From positions 1-64,000 of the forward strand of contig CAJNDS010002578.1 in NCBI GenBank assembly GCA_905221605.1: 64,000 nt of DNA, in the 5' to 3' direction. Positions 22,227-33,033 of this stretch are shown here, in pieces. A program made the position numbers and the translations under genes. The notes under the pieces were generated by a model, which ran no database searches, was not told where the DNA came from, and worked only from the letters and a program-made list of their open reading frames with translations. Within the stretch, counting starts at the first letter, position 1. Every line of letters begins with the position of its first letter. This stretch comes from Symbiodinium natans. Lineage: Eukaryota; Sar; Dinophyceae; Suessiales; Symbiodiniaceae.

Positions 22227-23214
22227 ATTACTACTTAAAGACAAAAGACCTTTAAATATTAATGTGTTAAAACGGACTTATATCAGGTGAAAAATTAGTA
22301 TTTACTTATTAATTCCCTTTTATCCTATCATATTACCTTTGTTGATTCCATTTTATTATTACTTCAATTCATTTCTTTTTTTAAATCTTCAGCTTCGTTC
22401 ATTAACTCTTGAACACACCCCCACAATACAATTGCTGTTTTTTGTATGCTAATAATTTCATTCCATCATCGTTATAATATATATAACGTTATTCCATTCT
22501 TTGGGCATTTTAGCGTCTTTTTTCTGTGGTTGGTAGAGAGGGGAGCTCAGCCGGGTGGGTGGTGTTGTGCTGGACTGAGGCAGCGCCGGCTCCTGGCAAG
22601 AGGTGACCTCGCTCGCCTGATGAGCCAGGGCAGGAGGTGGGCGCAAAGCCTCCAGGTAGTCGCAGTAGTTGCTGGCCACAGTTGAGGCGCAAAGGCGATA
22701 CATGGAGGCTGGGGCAGAACCTTGTGGCACTGCTTTTTCCGGCTTGATGGAGGCTATGCCTTTCGACAAACTTATGCTGTCCAGCCGAGGTAGAGCTTGG
22801 CCGGCTCCCTCGGCCAGGGGGGGATGCGAGGAAAAAATGGAAAGGCTGTGTTTCTTGAGCTCTGCTAGCCCCTCTGACTCGGTGAGTATTCGGCCATATG
22901 ACGATCTCAGGCAGACTCTGGGTGCAGGTGACCAGGGGGCTACATGTTTGAGGGAGCGATACGCTGGGCCTGTTTAAGGTGCTCAGTGCGAGCCATTTTA
23001 TTGACGTCGTCTGCCTTTCGTTTGAGGTTCCTTAGTGCAGTCTGTCGTTGATTATGAAGCCGCCAGAGAGGTTGTGCCGTTGGGACTTCGTTTGTACTGC
23101 TTACCTCGGGCTCCTGCGGCTGGAAGTTCTTGGCATATTCTAGAAGGAGCTCGTTTACCTCGTCAGGATGAAGAGGTGCTCCGTTTTTCTGTCCTCGTAG
23201 TTGACTGACCTCCT
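22227..23214. other. AT-to-GC transition; no gene assigned
   Basis: 22227-22500 continues the AT-rich viral island with no clear frame. At about 22505 composition flips to GC-rich and stays so. 22505-23214 is open in parts on the plus strand but shows nothing I recognise; it may be the 5' region of the LINE whose coiled-coil ORF follows. Confidence 0.4.
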
Positions 23215-24329
23215 TTGCAGGGCTCAGAACACCGTGAGCGGATCGCTGTAGCCCCTAAGCACTCGTGTGCAGTTGCATTCCTTGCAGCCATAGCCCTACA
23301 CTGCACTTCCCCATCCTGGCACCGACGTAGACGCCAGCGACGGGCGAACACCAGAAGAACACTCCGTCGAGGCTTGCAACCATCGAGAGGACGGCTGCTG
23401 CAACTAGCGGCCCATCACGGAACCAATCCCAGGTTCTCTCAACGGCTCGTCGTGCTCATGGGCCGGAACGGATGGCGGCATCAAGGACAGCAGCAACCTT
23501 GGTCTTGTTGGCAAGGTGCTTGGTCTCCTCGCAAGGTTTTGTGGAAAGCACAGCCAGATGGTCAGGATGCTGCAGCAGGGAGGGGCAAGAACCCCTTCCC
23601 AACTTACGATGGCAAGAAGCCGTCACCATCGGAACCAAGTCGTCCTTTGGTGGAAACTGTGGACTACAAGGAGGCCAGGACGGATTCACTAGTTGGCGAC
23701 CTGCAGACAGTTTTGAATGTTGCGAGAAAGCAAGAGAGTCGAGTGAAGAGACTCACTCAAGACAAGCAAGATAAGACCCGACAATGGCAGGATTTTCAGA
23801 CAGACATGAAGGCCGCATTCATGCGGGAGCACAAGCGTTACTCCAGTGCTATGCTGAAGATAGAACAGGATCTACAGGAAGCACTGCAACAGCAGGAAGC
23901 TGCCCGGCTGAAGGTCCGGGAAGTGGCCATGGGGCACAGCCAGCTGCGGATAGGGGTTCCCTTGCCGAAAGCCAAGAGTGGGAGAACATGATGCGGAACG
24001 CCATGGAAGATTTGGAGCCAGCGTCGCCAATGACTGGTGTGCTGGAGAGAGCGCTTCAGCAGGCCCCACCGTTGAGCACAGGACAGAGTGCTGCCCGAAC
24101 CCCTCGCCCTGTCGTGGCGGTATCAGATCAGGAGAGTGCCTTTGCAGCACCGCTGGGTGGCAGGAAGTCGCCTCATGCTCCCAAGGCCAAAGTCGCCGTG
24201 AAAGAAGCCACGAAGTCTGCGCCGTCTCATCAGCCCCCAGAAGCTTCCTTGCGTGCCAAGCTGCAGGCCAAGCGGGCTGCGCTCCAGCCTTTTGGAGTGG
24301 AGCCCGCAACGGCGCCTCCTGTTGCGTAG
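23215..24329 (+). pseudogene. LINE ORF1-like coiled-coil protein, frameshifted (LINE 1)
   Basis: Frame one (to 23991) contains LVGDLQTVLNVARKQESRVK, then RQWQDFQTDMKAAFMREHKR and LKIEQDLQEALQQQEAARLK: a long charged coiled coil at about residues 150-250. Near 23970 the sense continues in another frame (to 24329) with EWENMMRNAMEDLEP, a proline-rich linker and basic segments (KAKVAVKEATK, LRAKLQAKRAALQ). Coiled-coil plus basic tail is the usual make-up of LINE ORF1 RNA-binding proteins, and this resembles ORF1 proteins I know from dinoflagellate LINEs. It lies upstream of an ORF2 fragment on the same strand. One frameshift breaks it. Confidence 0.5.
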
Positions 24330-25399
24330 TCGAGTGGACCAGGGACAGTGTCAAGCGCCGCGCTGGAGCTCAGCGACTCAGACCTGGAGGAGCGGCCGCT
24401 GAGCAGCTTGGGGCCTCCGTTGGGAGGGATGGAGTGACGACTCAGCAACATCCAGTATCCCTGAGCTCGCGATCCCTGCGTGTGGATCGCTGGCTGGGCG
24501 GTGCCAGATGGGATGATGGAAAAGCAAGCGCTTATGATGAGCACGATGGCATGTTAGGCGTTTGGGTTGGTGAGAGCGGGCTAGCTTCATGTATAGGCAG
24601 TTCTGTAGAGTTTCCCCTAGTTCTCGTTTCACTCCTAGTGGCGCCCTGGGGCTCATGCCTTGTCTTGACTCACTCCTCGTCATTCGTGTTCTCAGAGCTG
24701 AGCGAAGGCCACCTTACCCTTTTGCTATGGGGCGGTTCCGCACCGATCCCCATTTGCCCTACACAGCATGCCAATCCGTTAGTTATCAGCAGTTGGGCTG
24801 GCCCTTGGTTTGCTGCCTCTGTGCGCGCCTTTGCATTCGCGCCGTGCGCCTTCTTTGCATCAGGTTGCCCTGTCAGTGTGCTCACGTGTAATTGCGCCCC
24901 GTGTTTAGGCTGCGCCGCTCTGGTCACTTTCTTCCAACGCTGCTCCCACAGCGGGCTCCTGTGCTCAAAGGCCCCACTCTCCCCATTGCCACCTTTGTTT
25001 GGCTTTGCTGTCACGCAGGGGGCGGTCCCATGCCGCTCCCCCTTTCCTTCTTTGTCAGAAGCTCCTGCTTGGCGTTTGTTCCTTGCACGTGTCGCCAGGT
25101 CACGCAATGGCGCCTGTTGTTTTGGCTGCCACGTGTCTTCCTTGCTTGGCGACGCCGCTCACTTCTTCTCGCAGTGGCCTTGTGATTGTCTCTCGTTCCT
25201 GGTTGGTGCTTGTGTAGTGGGCTGGCCGACACAGTTCGCGAAACATGTTGACCAGAGTGCACTAACATCCAGTTCCTGCAGTAGGGGGCGGCTCCCTGGT
25301 GACCCCCTTTTGGTTGAAAGAGCACTCCGTTACCGCGTTGATTGCGCTTGGCATGATGATGACGATGTGGGCGTGTTGGATGTTGGTTGCTAAGTCGCC
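24330..25399. other. Inter-ORF region of LINE 1, no domain recognised
   Basis: An open frame spans 23978-25393 in plus, but its peptide is Cys/Trp/Ser-rich and shows no domain; codon periodicity looks poor. Probably the spacer or a decayed part between ORF1 and ORF2 of the plus-strand LINE. Confidence 0.35.
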
Positions 25400-25836
25400 T
25401 TGGCAGGTTGCTCTTGCCTTGCGGAGTCATGCTGCGCTTTAGCTGTGACATGGCTGCTCTTTGTGACCCTTGCTTTGTGCTCGCTCTTAACCAGAGCCGT
25501 GCCGCTCAAAGGAGGTCCCTGTAACGCTGATCCCATCATCCGCGGAGCCAGGTTTGGCAGTGGCCGCTTTGCGTTCATGCTATGTGCCCTTCAATGCTTT
25601 CGTGTAGGGGCCGCTGCTCCTTCGCCTATTGGCTTGCATCCTCGCCCGGAGCCCGCAGCATGGAGTCTTGGACCACCACCAGTTCGAGGCCTTCTTGGTT
25701 TTCACTGGGACGTCGGCCCCAGCTGTGCTTCTCATGTCCCTCCAACGCGCGACTCGCGTGTTTGGTTTGAGGCAGAACTTGGGCCGGAGCTACGCACAGT
25801 CCTAGACGATGTGACACCACGTGCCAGGGAGCTCCC
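25400..25836 (+). pseudogene. LINE 1 ORF2 N-terminal segment, part 1
   Basis: A hydrophobic start (VTWLLFVTLALCSLLT) leads into GAAAPSPIGLHPRPEPAAW, SLGPPPVRGLLGFHWDVGP and FEAELGPELRTVLDDVTPRA. The ELGPEL(R/S)TxL(D/E)D block is one I have seen in N-terminal regions of dinoflagellate LINE polyproteins, before the endonuclease. The frame is cut by the minisatellite at about 25836 and appears to resume at 27735 in the same phase (both frame 2). Confidence 0.42.
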
Positions 25837-27735
25837 ATGCCCGGGCCCTCCGCCCGCTCCGCCCTCCGCCCTTCCAGCTCCGCCCACTCTCCTCTGGCCC
25901 ATGCTCCCACTCTCCATCCCCTTGACCTACCCCTCATGGACCCAGCTCCCCCCCCTGCCCCGCCGCCTGTGCTTGTCATGGGCCCGCCCCCCACTGAACC
26001 CATGGCTCCTGGCCCCATTGGCTCATGGTCCACGGCCCATGGGTGTGGCTTCTCAGCTGACTTTTCAGGGCCCCAGTGCAAGCCCGGGCCCTCCGCCCGC
26101 TCCGCCCTCCGCCCTTCCAGCTCCGCCTACCCCTCTGGCCCATGCTCCCACTCTCATCCCTCGACCTGCATGGCTGCCAATGCTGGTCCCAACCCCCAAC
26201 CCCCACCCCCATACCGTACGCAGCCTGCCACGCCCAAACCCCCTGCCCCGCCGCCTGTGCTTGTCATGGGCCCGCCCCCCACTGAACCCATGGCTCCTGG
26301 CCCCATTGGCTCATGGTCCACGGCCCATGTGGCTTCTCAGCTGACTTTAAAGGGCCCCAGTGCAAGCCCTGGCCCTCCGGCCGCTCCGCCCTCCGCCCTT
26401 CCAGCTCCGCCTACCCCCCTCTGGCCCATGCTCCCAGTCTCATCCCTCGACCTGCATGGCTGCCAATGCTGGTCCGAAATCTGGCCCCTGCTCCACCCCA
26501 ACCCCCAACCCCCACCCCCATACCGTACGCACCCCAACCCCCACCCCCACCCACCCACACTTCCAACCCCGACCCCCACCCCCACGCACCCCGCCCCCCA
26601 CTGAACCCACGGCTCCTGGCCCCTTTGGCTCATGCAACCCATGGCTCCTGGCCCCATTGGCTCATGGTCCACGGCCCATGGGTGTGGCTCCCAACTGACT
26701 TTAAAGGGCCCCAGTGCATGCCCGGCCCCACCCTCCCTCACTGCCACCCCCAACCCCCAACCCCCACCCCACCCACCCACATTCCAACCCCTACCCCCAC
26801 CCCCCACGCACCCCGCCCCCCACTGAACCCATGGCTCCTGGCCCCATTGGCTCATGGTCCACGGCCCATGGGTGTGGCTTCTCAGCTGACTTTAAAGGGC
26901 CCAGTGCTGGGCCCTTCCAGCTCCGCCTACCCCCCCCTGGCCCATGCTCCCACTCTCATCCCTCGACCTGCATGGCTGCCAATGCTGGTCCTATATATGG
27001 CCCCTGCTCCACCCCAACCCCCAACCCCCACCCCCACACCGCACGCACCCTGCCACCCCCCCAACCCCCACCCACCCACACTTCCAACCCCTACCCCCAC
27101 CCCCACGCACCCCGCCCCCCACTGAACCCATGGCTCCTGGCCCCATTGGCTCATGGTCCACGGCCCATGGATGGGGGGGCGGGGTGCGTGGGTGGTGGGG
27201 GTGGGGGTTGGAAGTGTGGAAAGGGTGGGGTGTTGGGGGTGGGGGTTGGGGGTGGGGGTGGAGCCATGACGCCAGGAGCAAGGGGCCCATGACAAGCACG
27301 GGCGGCGGGGCAGGGTGCGTGCGGGGTGGGGGTGGGGGTTGCGGGTGGGGGTGGAGCAGCTCAAGGGGTGAAGAATGAGAGCATGGGCCAAAGGAGAGTG
27401 AGTTGGCGGAGCTGGAAGGGCGGAGGGCGGAGCGGGCGGAGCGGGCGGAGGGCCCGGGCATGCACTGGGGTCTTTAAAGTCAGCTGAGAAGCCACACTGG
27501 ACCCATGGCTCCTGGCCCCTTTGGTGTTGGTCACATTCTTCATCCCTCGACCTGCATGGCTGCCAACGCTGGTCCTATATATGGCCCCTGCTCCACCCCA
27601 ACCCCCAACCCCCACCCCCATACCGTACGCATCCTGCCACCCCCAACCCCCAACCCCCACCCCCACCCACCCACACTTCCAACCCCTACCCCCACCCCCC
27701 ACGCACCCCGCCCCCCACTGAACCCATGGCTCCTG
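25836..27735. repeat. Long-unit minisatellite rich in CCCCAACC, with one inverted copy
   Basis: Five to six imperfect copies of a unit of roughly 230-330 bp. Each contains CCCATGGCTCCTGGCCCCA, TTGGCTCATGGTCCACGGCC, CAGCTGACTTTAAAGGGCC, CTCGACCTGCATGGCTGCC and a variable (CCCCAAC)n block. From about 27170 to 27500 the unit is reverse-complemented (GGGGGTTGGGGG and GGCCCTTTGAC-type words), after which direct orientation resumes. G-rich on one strand, it has strong G-quadruplex potential. It splits LINE 1 ORF2, so it most likely expanded inside that element. Open frames across it are proline/histidine-rich repeat translation. Confidence 0.9.
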
Positions 27736-28100
27736 GCTCGCTTTCTTTGATGCCTGGACCCTTCTTGCAGTATTAGCCGAGCACTTTGATGGCTGCGCGA
27801 CTGCCAGCGTCCAGACACACGTGCTTTCACTGGCTGCACTCCTGCCAGCAAAAGGGTCGACCGAGCCACCTGCGGATGTGCCTTCTCACTTTGCCATAGG
27901 CGAGCTTGACCTTGGTTTTGGACCTGCTGAGGCTGCCGACCTGCTTTCATGTGCGCCCAAACTAGCAACTCTCGAGCAGGCCTTAACGTCCTGCGATTGC
28001 AGTGATGCCGTTCGTGTCAGCTCCTTGTTGCCTTGGCGGCCTGACACCCTTGCAGGCTTTCACGCTTTCACGCCGGGTCCCTTCTTTGCTTCACCGACGG
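27735..28100 (+). pseudogene. LINE 1 ORF2 N-terminal segment, part 2
   Basis: After the minisatellite the plus frame reads LDAWTLLAVLAEHFDGC, VQTHVLSLAALLPAKGS, AIGELDLGFGPAEAADLLS and SSLLPWRPDTLAGFHAFTPG. This looks like continuous coding sequence of the same polyprotein as 25400-25836. It is truncated at about 28100, where an oppositely oriented LINE begins. Assignment is by context and resemblance only. Confidence 0.4.
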
Positions 28101-30050
28101 ATCCTTCTCGACAGCGCATGGGTTTGCATAGCAGCAGCGTGCCGCGTCTCACGGCGCCAAGGCGAGTTAAGGAAGCAAAGCAGGCCACTGGTCTCACCTG
28201 TGCGCCAAAGGTTGAAACAAACGAGCAACAGCTGCGTAGAGATCTGCTCCGCTAGTCTCCGCAGTGCCCGGCGGAGGTTACTAACTTCCCGCTGCAGAGC
28301 CCAGGTTTCAGCAGTGATGTACGCGTGTTTGGGGGCAGAGGGCGCTGTGCTGAAATTGGGAGCGAGGGCAACTTGTAGATGATGTACAACTAAAGCCGCG
28401 TGCGCATGAGCTGAGACTCCCCATGGCACAACTGGCGCAGTCAACAGGGCCTGTCTCGCCTCGAGTGCCCTCCGGGGGTCTGAGAGAACTCGGGAGTCAA
28501 TCCGACGTCTCCGCTGAGGGCGCTTCTTTCCTGCGGCTCGGACACAAACCTGGACGTCAACAAACGCGGCAGTGTGATCCTGCACATCGTGACCTGAGTG
28601 CAGACCAGGGTCGAGCCAGGACGCGAGCTGACCCCAGCGCCAGGCAAGAGGAAGGAGCACGAAGTCAGGTCTCGTAGGACGGCCATTTCTTTTTTGGACA
28701 AACGTGGCCGAAGGGCCGTTGTGCACTCCTTCAAAGGAAGAGGGGAGCCAAGCAGCACACGCTTGGAGCAGAGCATGAAGCTGCTCACCCGCAAGGTCTT
28801 GTTCCTTGCCTGCCCAATCAGAGACAAAGTCAGAAACAACGTTGCCTACACTAGCGTTGAAGTCACCGCCAGCAACAACGAGTGCGTCAGAGGCGTAGCG
28901 ACGCATGAGGAGCAAAGTGTCATGCCACCATCGGAGTAAAACCGTGTCTTCTGAACCACGATGAGGGGCGTGCAAGGAAGCAAAGACAATGGTGAGCCCT
29001 CCATCAGAGTATCGCATGATCAGCCTCCGTGCATCAGCACGTAGCATGACGAAGGCCTGTGGTGTAAAACGCAAGGAGGACTTGCCATCACCTGCTCCAA
29101 CTGCAAAGTCATTTCTGGTCCGGAACCAAAGCTCAACTCCGAGCTGTCCACGTTCTGCGCCAGAACAATATCTGAGAAAGTCTCCACATCTCAAGGATCC
29201 TTTTTCACACCGTGTTTCTTGGAGAGCAGCAATGTCAACACGAAGCTGGGAGAGCTGCCTTGCTAGCAGAGCTGGTCTGGCAGGCTTAAAGGCAAGTCCT
29301 ACTCCAGTATCCGGGGCAACGCCTTGTGAGGCTTCCGCGGCGCCGCTCAGAGTCAAGACATTATACGTGACGACACGAAGAGCAAGTTGACAGTCCTCAC
29401 GCAACCCCTCATCAGTGGCTGCAGGGCCTGACATGAAAGGCGCCAGGAGGTCACTGTTTGAGAGCCCGCCGTGGTAAGTGTCGTCACCTAGGCCACCGCC
29501 GCACGGTGGCGGCAAGCCGCTCTCCCCTCTCAAACCTCGAATGGCAACTGCAAGCCACGCAACGTCTGGAGCTCCATTAGCAAGCCAACGATGATGAAGC
29601 GAAGCAACCGGACCATCAAAGCCTCCTACAGAAACCCCTCGCCCGGCTGCCTTTGCAACAACATCAGCAAGCTCATTGGGCATTACCCCCGCATGTCCCG
29701 GCACGTGCTGGTAATGAGGCCGGCGTTCAAGCCAAGCTAAGGCAAGATCGTGCACATGCCGAGTGGCCTGCGGTAACCCGTCTGGCGCAAACTGTGATGT
29801 GCCTGCTGCAGCCCCGAGGGCTGGGATGCAGTCAGACAGAAAGACGACTTGCCTGTCCCGAAACAGGTTGGTGGCAACGAGTCCACCATACAGTAGGCCC
29901 AGGCACTCGGCAAGATATGCATTGAGGTTTTCAGGAGCCCAACTAGGGACTGAACCAGAGAGAACCCCAAAGTGGCGCGCCTGAACGTCATAAAAAACGC
30001 AAGCCCAACCGACACAGGCCTGTGCATCCCGCGTGGCAGGGGAGGGGTGG
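28091..30050 (-). CDS. LINE 2 polyprotein fragment: RNase H, AP-endonuclease, start of RT
   Basis: An uninterrupted minus frame. The N-terminal RNase H-like domain has GWACVFYD, AYLAECLGLLYG (E), VVFLSDCIPALGAA (D) and HVPGHAGVMPNELADVVAK (H...D). Its first catalytic D is missing because the sequence is cut at about 30050. It is followed by an exonuclease-endonuclease-phosphatase domain with RVVTYNVLTL (N), IAALQETR (E), LVVAGGDFNAS (D-N) and DFVLLP, and DVQDHTA in place of the usual SDH. After that comes an arginine-rich lead into the RT (LRRALRRLAEQ), ending at TGA 28091. The endonuclease nicks target DNA for target-primed reverse transcription; RNase H removes template RNA. An RNase H placed N-terminal to the endonuclease is unusual for LINEs. 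Confidence 0.75.
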
Positions 30051-30374
30051 CATAATCCAGACCCCGAGCGCGGAGCTGGCCACGGCGCGCTGCAGAGCGA
30101 CCGACAGGACGCCCCACCAGCGACGCGCCCATCCCTGCGTCGGGCCCCCCCGCGTGAGCTCGGGATAGCGCGCGGCCTTGCGCCGACGCGCTGCAGCGAG
30201 CGCAACCCCGTCACGGGCATCCGAGCCGGGGATAGGGCGGCCGGCGCGGGTCAACGGAGAGACCAGCGTCGCGTCTGCGCGCAGCGCCTCTCCGCAGCGC
30301 CTTTCCGTTCCTCGTCGCTCCGTAGACAACGAAGTCAAGGCGACGGCAATCGTCCGGCGGGACCTGTGGGGCAA
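30051..30374 (-). pseudogene. LINE C-terminal domain fragment (ADATLVSP...YPEL)
   Basis: The minus frame reads LRADATLVSPLTRAGRPIPG, then DGVALAAARRRKAARYPELT, then WARRWWGVLSVALQRAVASS. This matches the C-terminal domain better preserved at 34458-34916 and 36324-36980 (AVDTT...YPEL...), but the middle part containing LEVGGR(F/W) is missing. It joins LINE 2 directly at about 30050, so the two elements are nested or recombined. Confidence 0.55.
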
Positions 30375-30549
30375 GCTGTTTCGATTATTACATCAGAGGA
30401 CGTTGCCGGAAAGGGTCAAATTTCTGCAAGTACTCCCACGACGAGATGTCAGATGAGCGGCTGACGCACCTGAAACACTTGGTACATGTGGCCAATCAGG
30501 TCCGGTTTGAAAAAGAGAGAGGATGGGAGATTTCGGACAGGAGCACTTT

Positions 30550-30890
30550 TCAGCCACCTGCGAGTGGGGGAGCTGAATCTTCTTCATCCTCAGCACCAAA
30601 AGCGCTGCAAATGACCAATGTGTCACAAAAAGAAGGTGAAAAGGGTATTCTGGATGAAGCAGGAGCTGGAGTGCGGGCACTGCTGTGGCACCACACGTCC
30701 TTCGGACCCACCGCTTCTCCCACGACCTGCACCCACGCATGCTCAAGGACGAAGCCGCGAGGCAGCAGGCCTGCGCGGGGGCAGGCGAGGTCCAGGTAGT
30801 GGTCCCCAACGCGTCGATCTCCCCCCGGCAGCCCCGCTGGCGAAGCACCCTCGCACGACGGGCGAGCACACGCCCGCAGGACTTCAGTAA
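30550..30890 (-). pseudogene. LINE zinc-motif region, degenerate
   Basis: A minus frame reads VGDHYLDLACPRAGLLPRGF, VLEHAWVQVVGEAVGPKDVW. The GDH...LxCPR pattern followed by an amphipathic helix matches the CxC..GDHxxxC zinc element that follows the thumb of the RTs here (compare DHRSAC at 34935). The first cysteine pair is lost. With 30051-30374 it probably forms the 3' end of the minus-strand element whose inverted RT segment lies at 31673-33033. Confidence 0.4.
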
Positions 30891-30899
30891 GCTAGCACA

Positions 30900-31330
30900 G
30901 TGAGAAGCTGCCTGCTGGCAGTTGATGTCCCACGACGGTCGCCCACCTTCTCGTGGTGTGGGATGTGAGTACGACGAACCAGAGCAAAAATGGTTCGTCG
31001 GAAATCGAGAGGTGACCACCGATGCGGAGCGAGAGCAGCTCTGGAACATCCCGCAATGAAGATCCCCTCAGGTTGTCAAGGGAGGGGCCTAGGGCGCCCA
31101 TTTTCGACCCCCAACTGTGCTATTTACCAGGGACTGGGCATAATCCGGGCAACCCATTTTAGACCTTTTGTTGGTTATTCCCAATCGAGATTGACACCGA
31201 CGTCCAAGGCTCTAGGTTAGGGGGGTCTGCAATGGCAAGCCGGGAAGGGTCTAAAATGCCTCTGGACCCATTTCAGACCCCTGGTTCCTGACCCTGAAGG
31301 GTCACCATTTAAGACCCCCCCCAAACTGAG
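30900..31330. other. No gene seen; scrambled short repeats
   Basis: Contains several variants of CCATTTTAGACCC / CATTTCAGACCCC at 31095-31310, suggesting a small degenerate tandem repeat. No coding frame with a recognisable domain. Confidence 0.35.
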
Positions 31331-31672
31331 GGGATCAGGGAAGCACGTGCCGAGCACGAGGTTCCCGGGACCAATCCCGGAATTGATCCCGGAGTGATGA
31401 CTGGAAGCTTCCCGAAGAGATCCCGGGAGTGATCCCGGGCTTCCCCGGGATGGCCCGGAACAATCCCGGAATTCATCCGGGAGTGATCCCAAAAAGCTTC
31501 CCGGGATGGTTCCCGGAAATCCCGCAATTGATCCCGGGAGGCTTCCCGGATCTTCCCGGGATAGCCCGGAACAATCCCGCAATTGATCCCGGGAGTGATC
31601 CCGGAAAGCTTCCCGGGATGGTTCCCGCACTCCCGGGATCTCTTCCCGGGATAGCCCGGAACAATCCTGGCA
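31331..31672. repeat. Palindrome-rich TCCCGGGA array
   Basis: About 340 bp composed of interleaved palindromic words TTCCCGGGA, ATCCCGGGAG and AAGCTT. A larger unit starting GCCCGGAACAATCC recurs at about 31454, 31565 and 31653. Both strands are open and translate into near-identical Pro-Gly repeats because the array is almost self-complementary. It ends exactly where the inverted LINE segment begins. Confidence 0.8.
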
Positions 31673-33033
31673 CAGACAGCCTGGCGGCGATGCTTCGCGC
31701 GGCTGTTGAGCTCGACCCCCGAGACTACGGTCATTTCTATCAATTCTCTTGATGGGCGCAGCGCGTATGACACGATCAGCCGCGATGCTATCCTGCGCAA
31801 GCTCCGCGACACCGTGCCGGCCTTGTTGCCCTTCGTCCGGGCCATGTACGCTCGCACTTCCACTTGTTTGTGGTGGGACGCGGAGGGAGGGCTGCATGAG
31901 ATACCGCAGGCCGGGCATCGAGCAAGGAGACCCGTTAGCGCCGGGCCTGTACGCGCTTGGCCAGCACGACTCCCTTGTCGCGGCGAGCGCATCGTTGCAA
32001 CCACGTGAGAGGCTGCTCGCGTTTCTGGACGACCTCTAATTACGTGGTCACGACGTCGGCGCGGTCTGAGCATCTTCTTCAGGTCGTCCCCGAAGAGGTC
32101 AGGTCGAACGGGGCGCTGGCGTTGCTGCCAACCCTGGCAAGACGCGCGTTTACAATGCGGCCGGTGGGCCAGCTCCCCCGAGCATCGCCGCCCTGGGCGC
32201 CGACGTGTGGCGTGCGACCTGCCGCCCGAACAGCGCGGGTTTGTCGCGCTCGGCGTCCCCATCGGCCATCCTGCGTTCGTCGCAGCTCAGGCAAAGTCCC
32301 GTCTTGTTGCCGAGGCGGACCTTCTGCAAGAGATTGCGCGGTTGGCTGACCTCCAATGCGCGTGGCTGCTGCTGGCATTGCTGGCGCACTGCGCAGCGCC
32401 GCAGGCTCAGCACTTGCTGCGCAATGTCCCGCCAGAGGACGTACGACCGTACACGCAGGCGCATGACGCAGCAGTTTGGGCGGTCGTCGAGCGTCTGCTC
32501 GGCGGCAGGGGGCCGGGAGAGGACGATGCCTGGACTGGTGCACGAGCCTCGCTTTCTTGCCGCCAAGTTTGGGGGGTTTGGGCCTCCTCGCGGCCGAGCG
32601 CGTCTCACCGGCAGCATACTGGGCAGCGTGGGCCGACGCGCTGCCGGTCTTGCGCCAGCTTGCCCGAAGCCCGGGGTCCGCCGTTCCTACAGGCTGCAGC
32701 TGACGTGGCGGCGCGGCTCGATGAGGCGGGATGGGCAGAACGCCCTGGCTGGGAAGCGCGCGCTGGCGGGGCGCCGGTGCCACCATCGCAAGGAGAGCTC
32801 GGGCTGGGAGGCCTTGGCTGGCAGCGGCACGCCGCTCTCGCACTTCACACTTTCGTGAGCTGCCGCCTGCCATCCGGCTTCGCGAGCACTCCTCCGATCC
32901 CAGTCTGGCCCTGCGGCCGGCATGTGGCTCGCAGCCATCCCCGCAGATGCAGCGACCACCCTTGCCCTTGACCTCATGCACTTGGCATTGCGGCGCCGAC
33001 TTCGGCATGCCGCTGACAGACAGGCAATGTGGT
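31673..33033 (+). pseudogene. LINE 3 RT palm and thumb segment, inverted relative to the rest of the element
   Basis: The plus-strand sense starts TDSLAAMLRAAVELDPR and continues SINSLDGRSAYDTISRDAIL (motif A; D then AYD), FVRAMYARTSTCLWWDAEGG, QGDPLAPGLYALGQ (motif B; frameshifted), LLAFLDDL (motif C; FxDD), GFVALGVPIGHPAFVAAQAK, LADLQCAWLLLALLAHCAAP (thumb), FGGLGLLAAERVSPAAYWAAW, SRALLRSQSGPAAGMWLAAI and DAATTLALDLMHLALRRRLR near 33000. At least four frameshifts and a stop right after FLDD. The upstream half of the same RT lies on the opposite strand next to it (33034-34110), ending exactly where this segment begins in protein coordinates. Confidence 0.7.

Larger units (their letters stand above)
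19559..22260. mobile_element. Decayed Polinton-like / small dsDNA virus element
   Basis: A strongly AT-rich island in GC-rich DNA. It carries, in order, a C-terminal DNA polymerase B fragment (+), three small minus-strand genes and an A32-type packaging ATPase (+). DNA polymerase B of the protein-primed type plus an A32 ATPase is the hallmark pair of Polintons and Polinton-like viruses of algae. All genes carry stops or frameshifts. The left side is cut by the YR retrotransposon. Major capsid, minor capsid, protease and integrase genes are not visible, so it is partial. Confidence 0.68.

Noticed and set aside
25837-27750. Proline/histidine-rich ORFs on both strands
   Set aside because: They arise from the CCCCAACC-rich minisatellite and change frame between units.
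31429-31752. Pro-Gly collagen-like ORF (PGIARNNPGIHPG...)
   Set aside because: It is a product of the palindromic TCCCGGGA array; the opposite strand gives the same kind of peptide.
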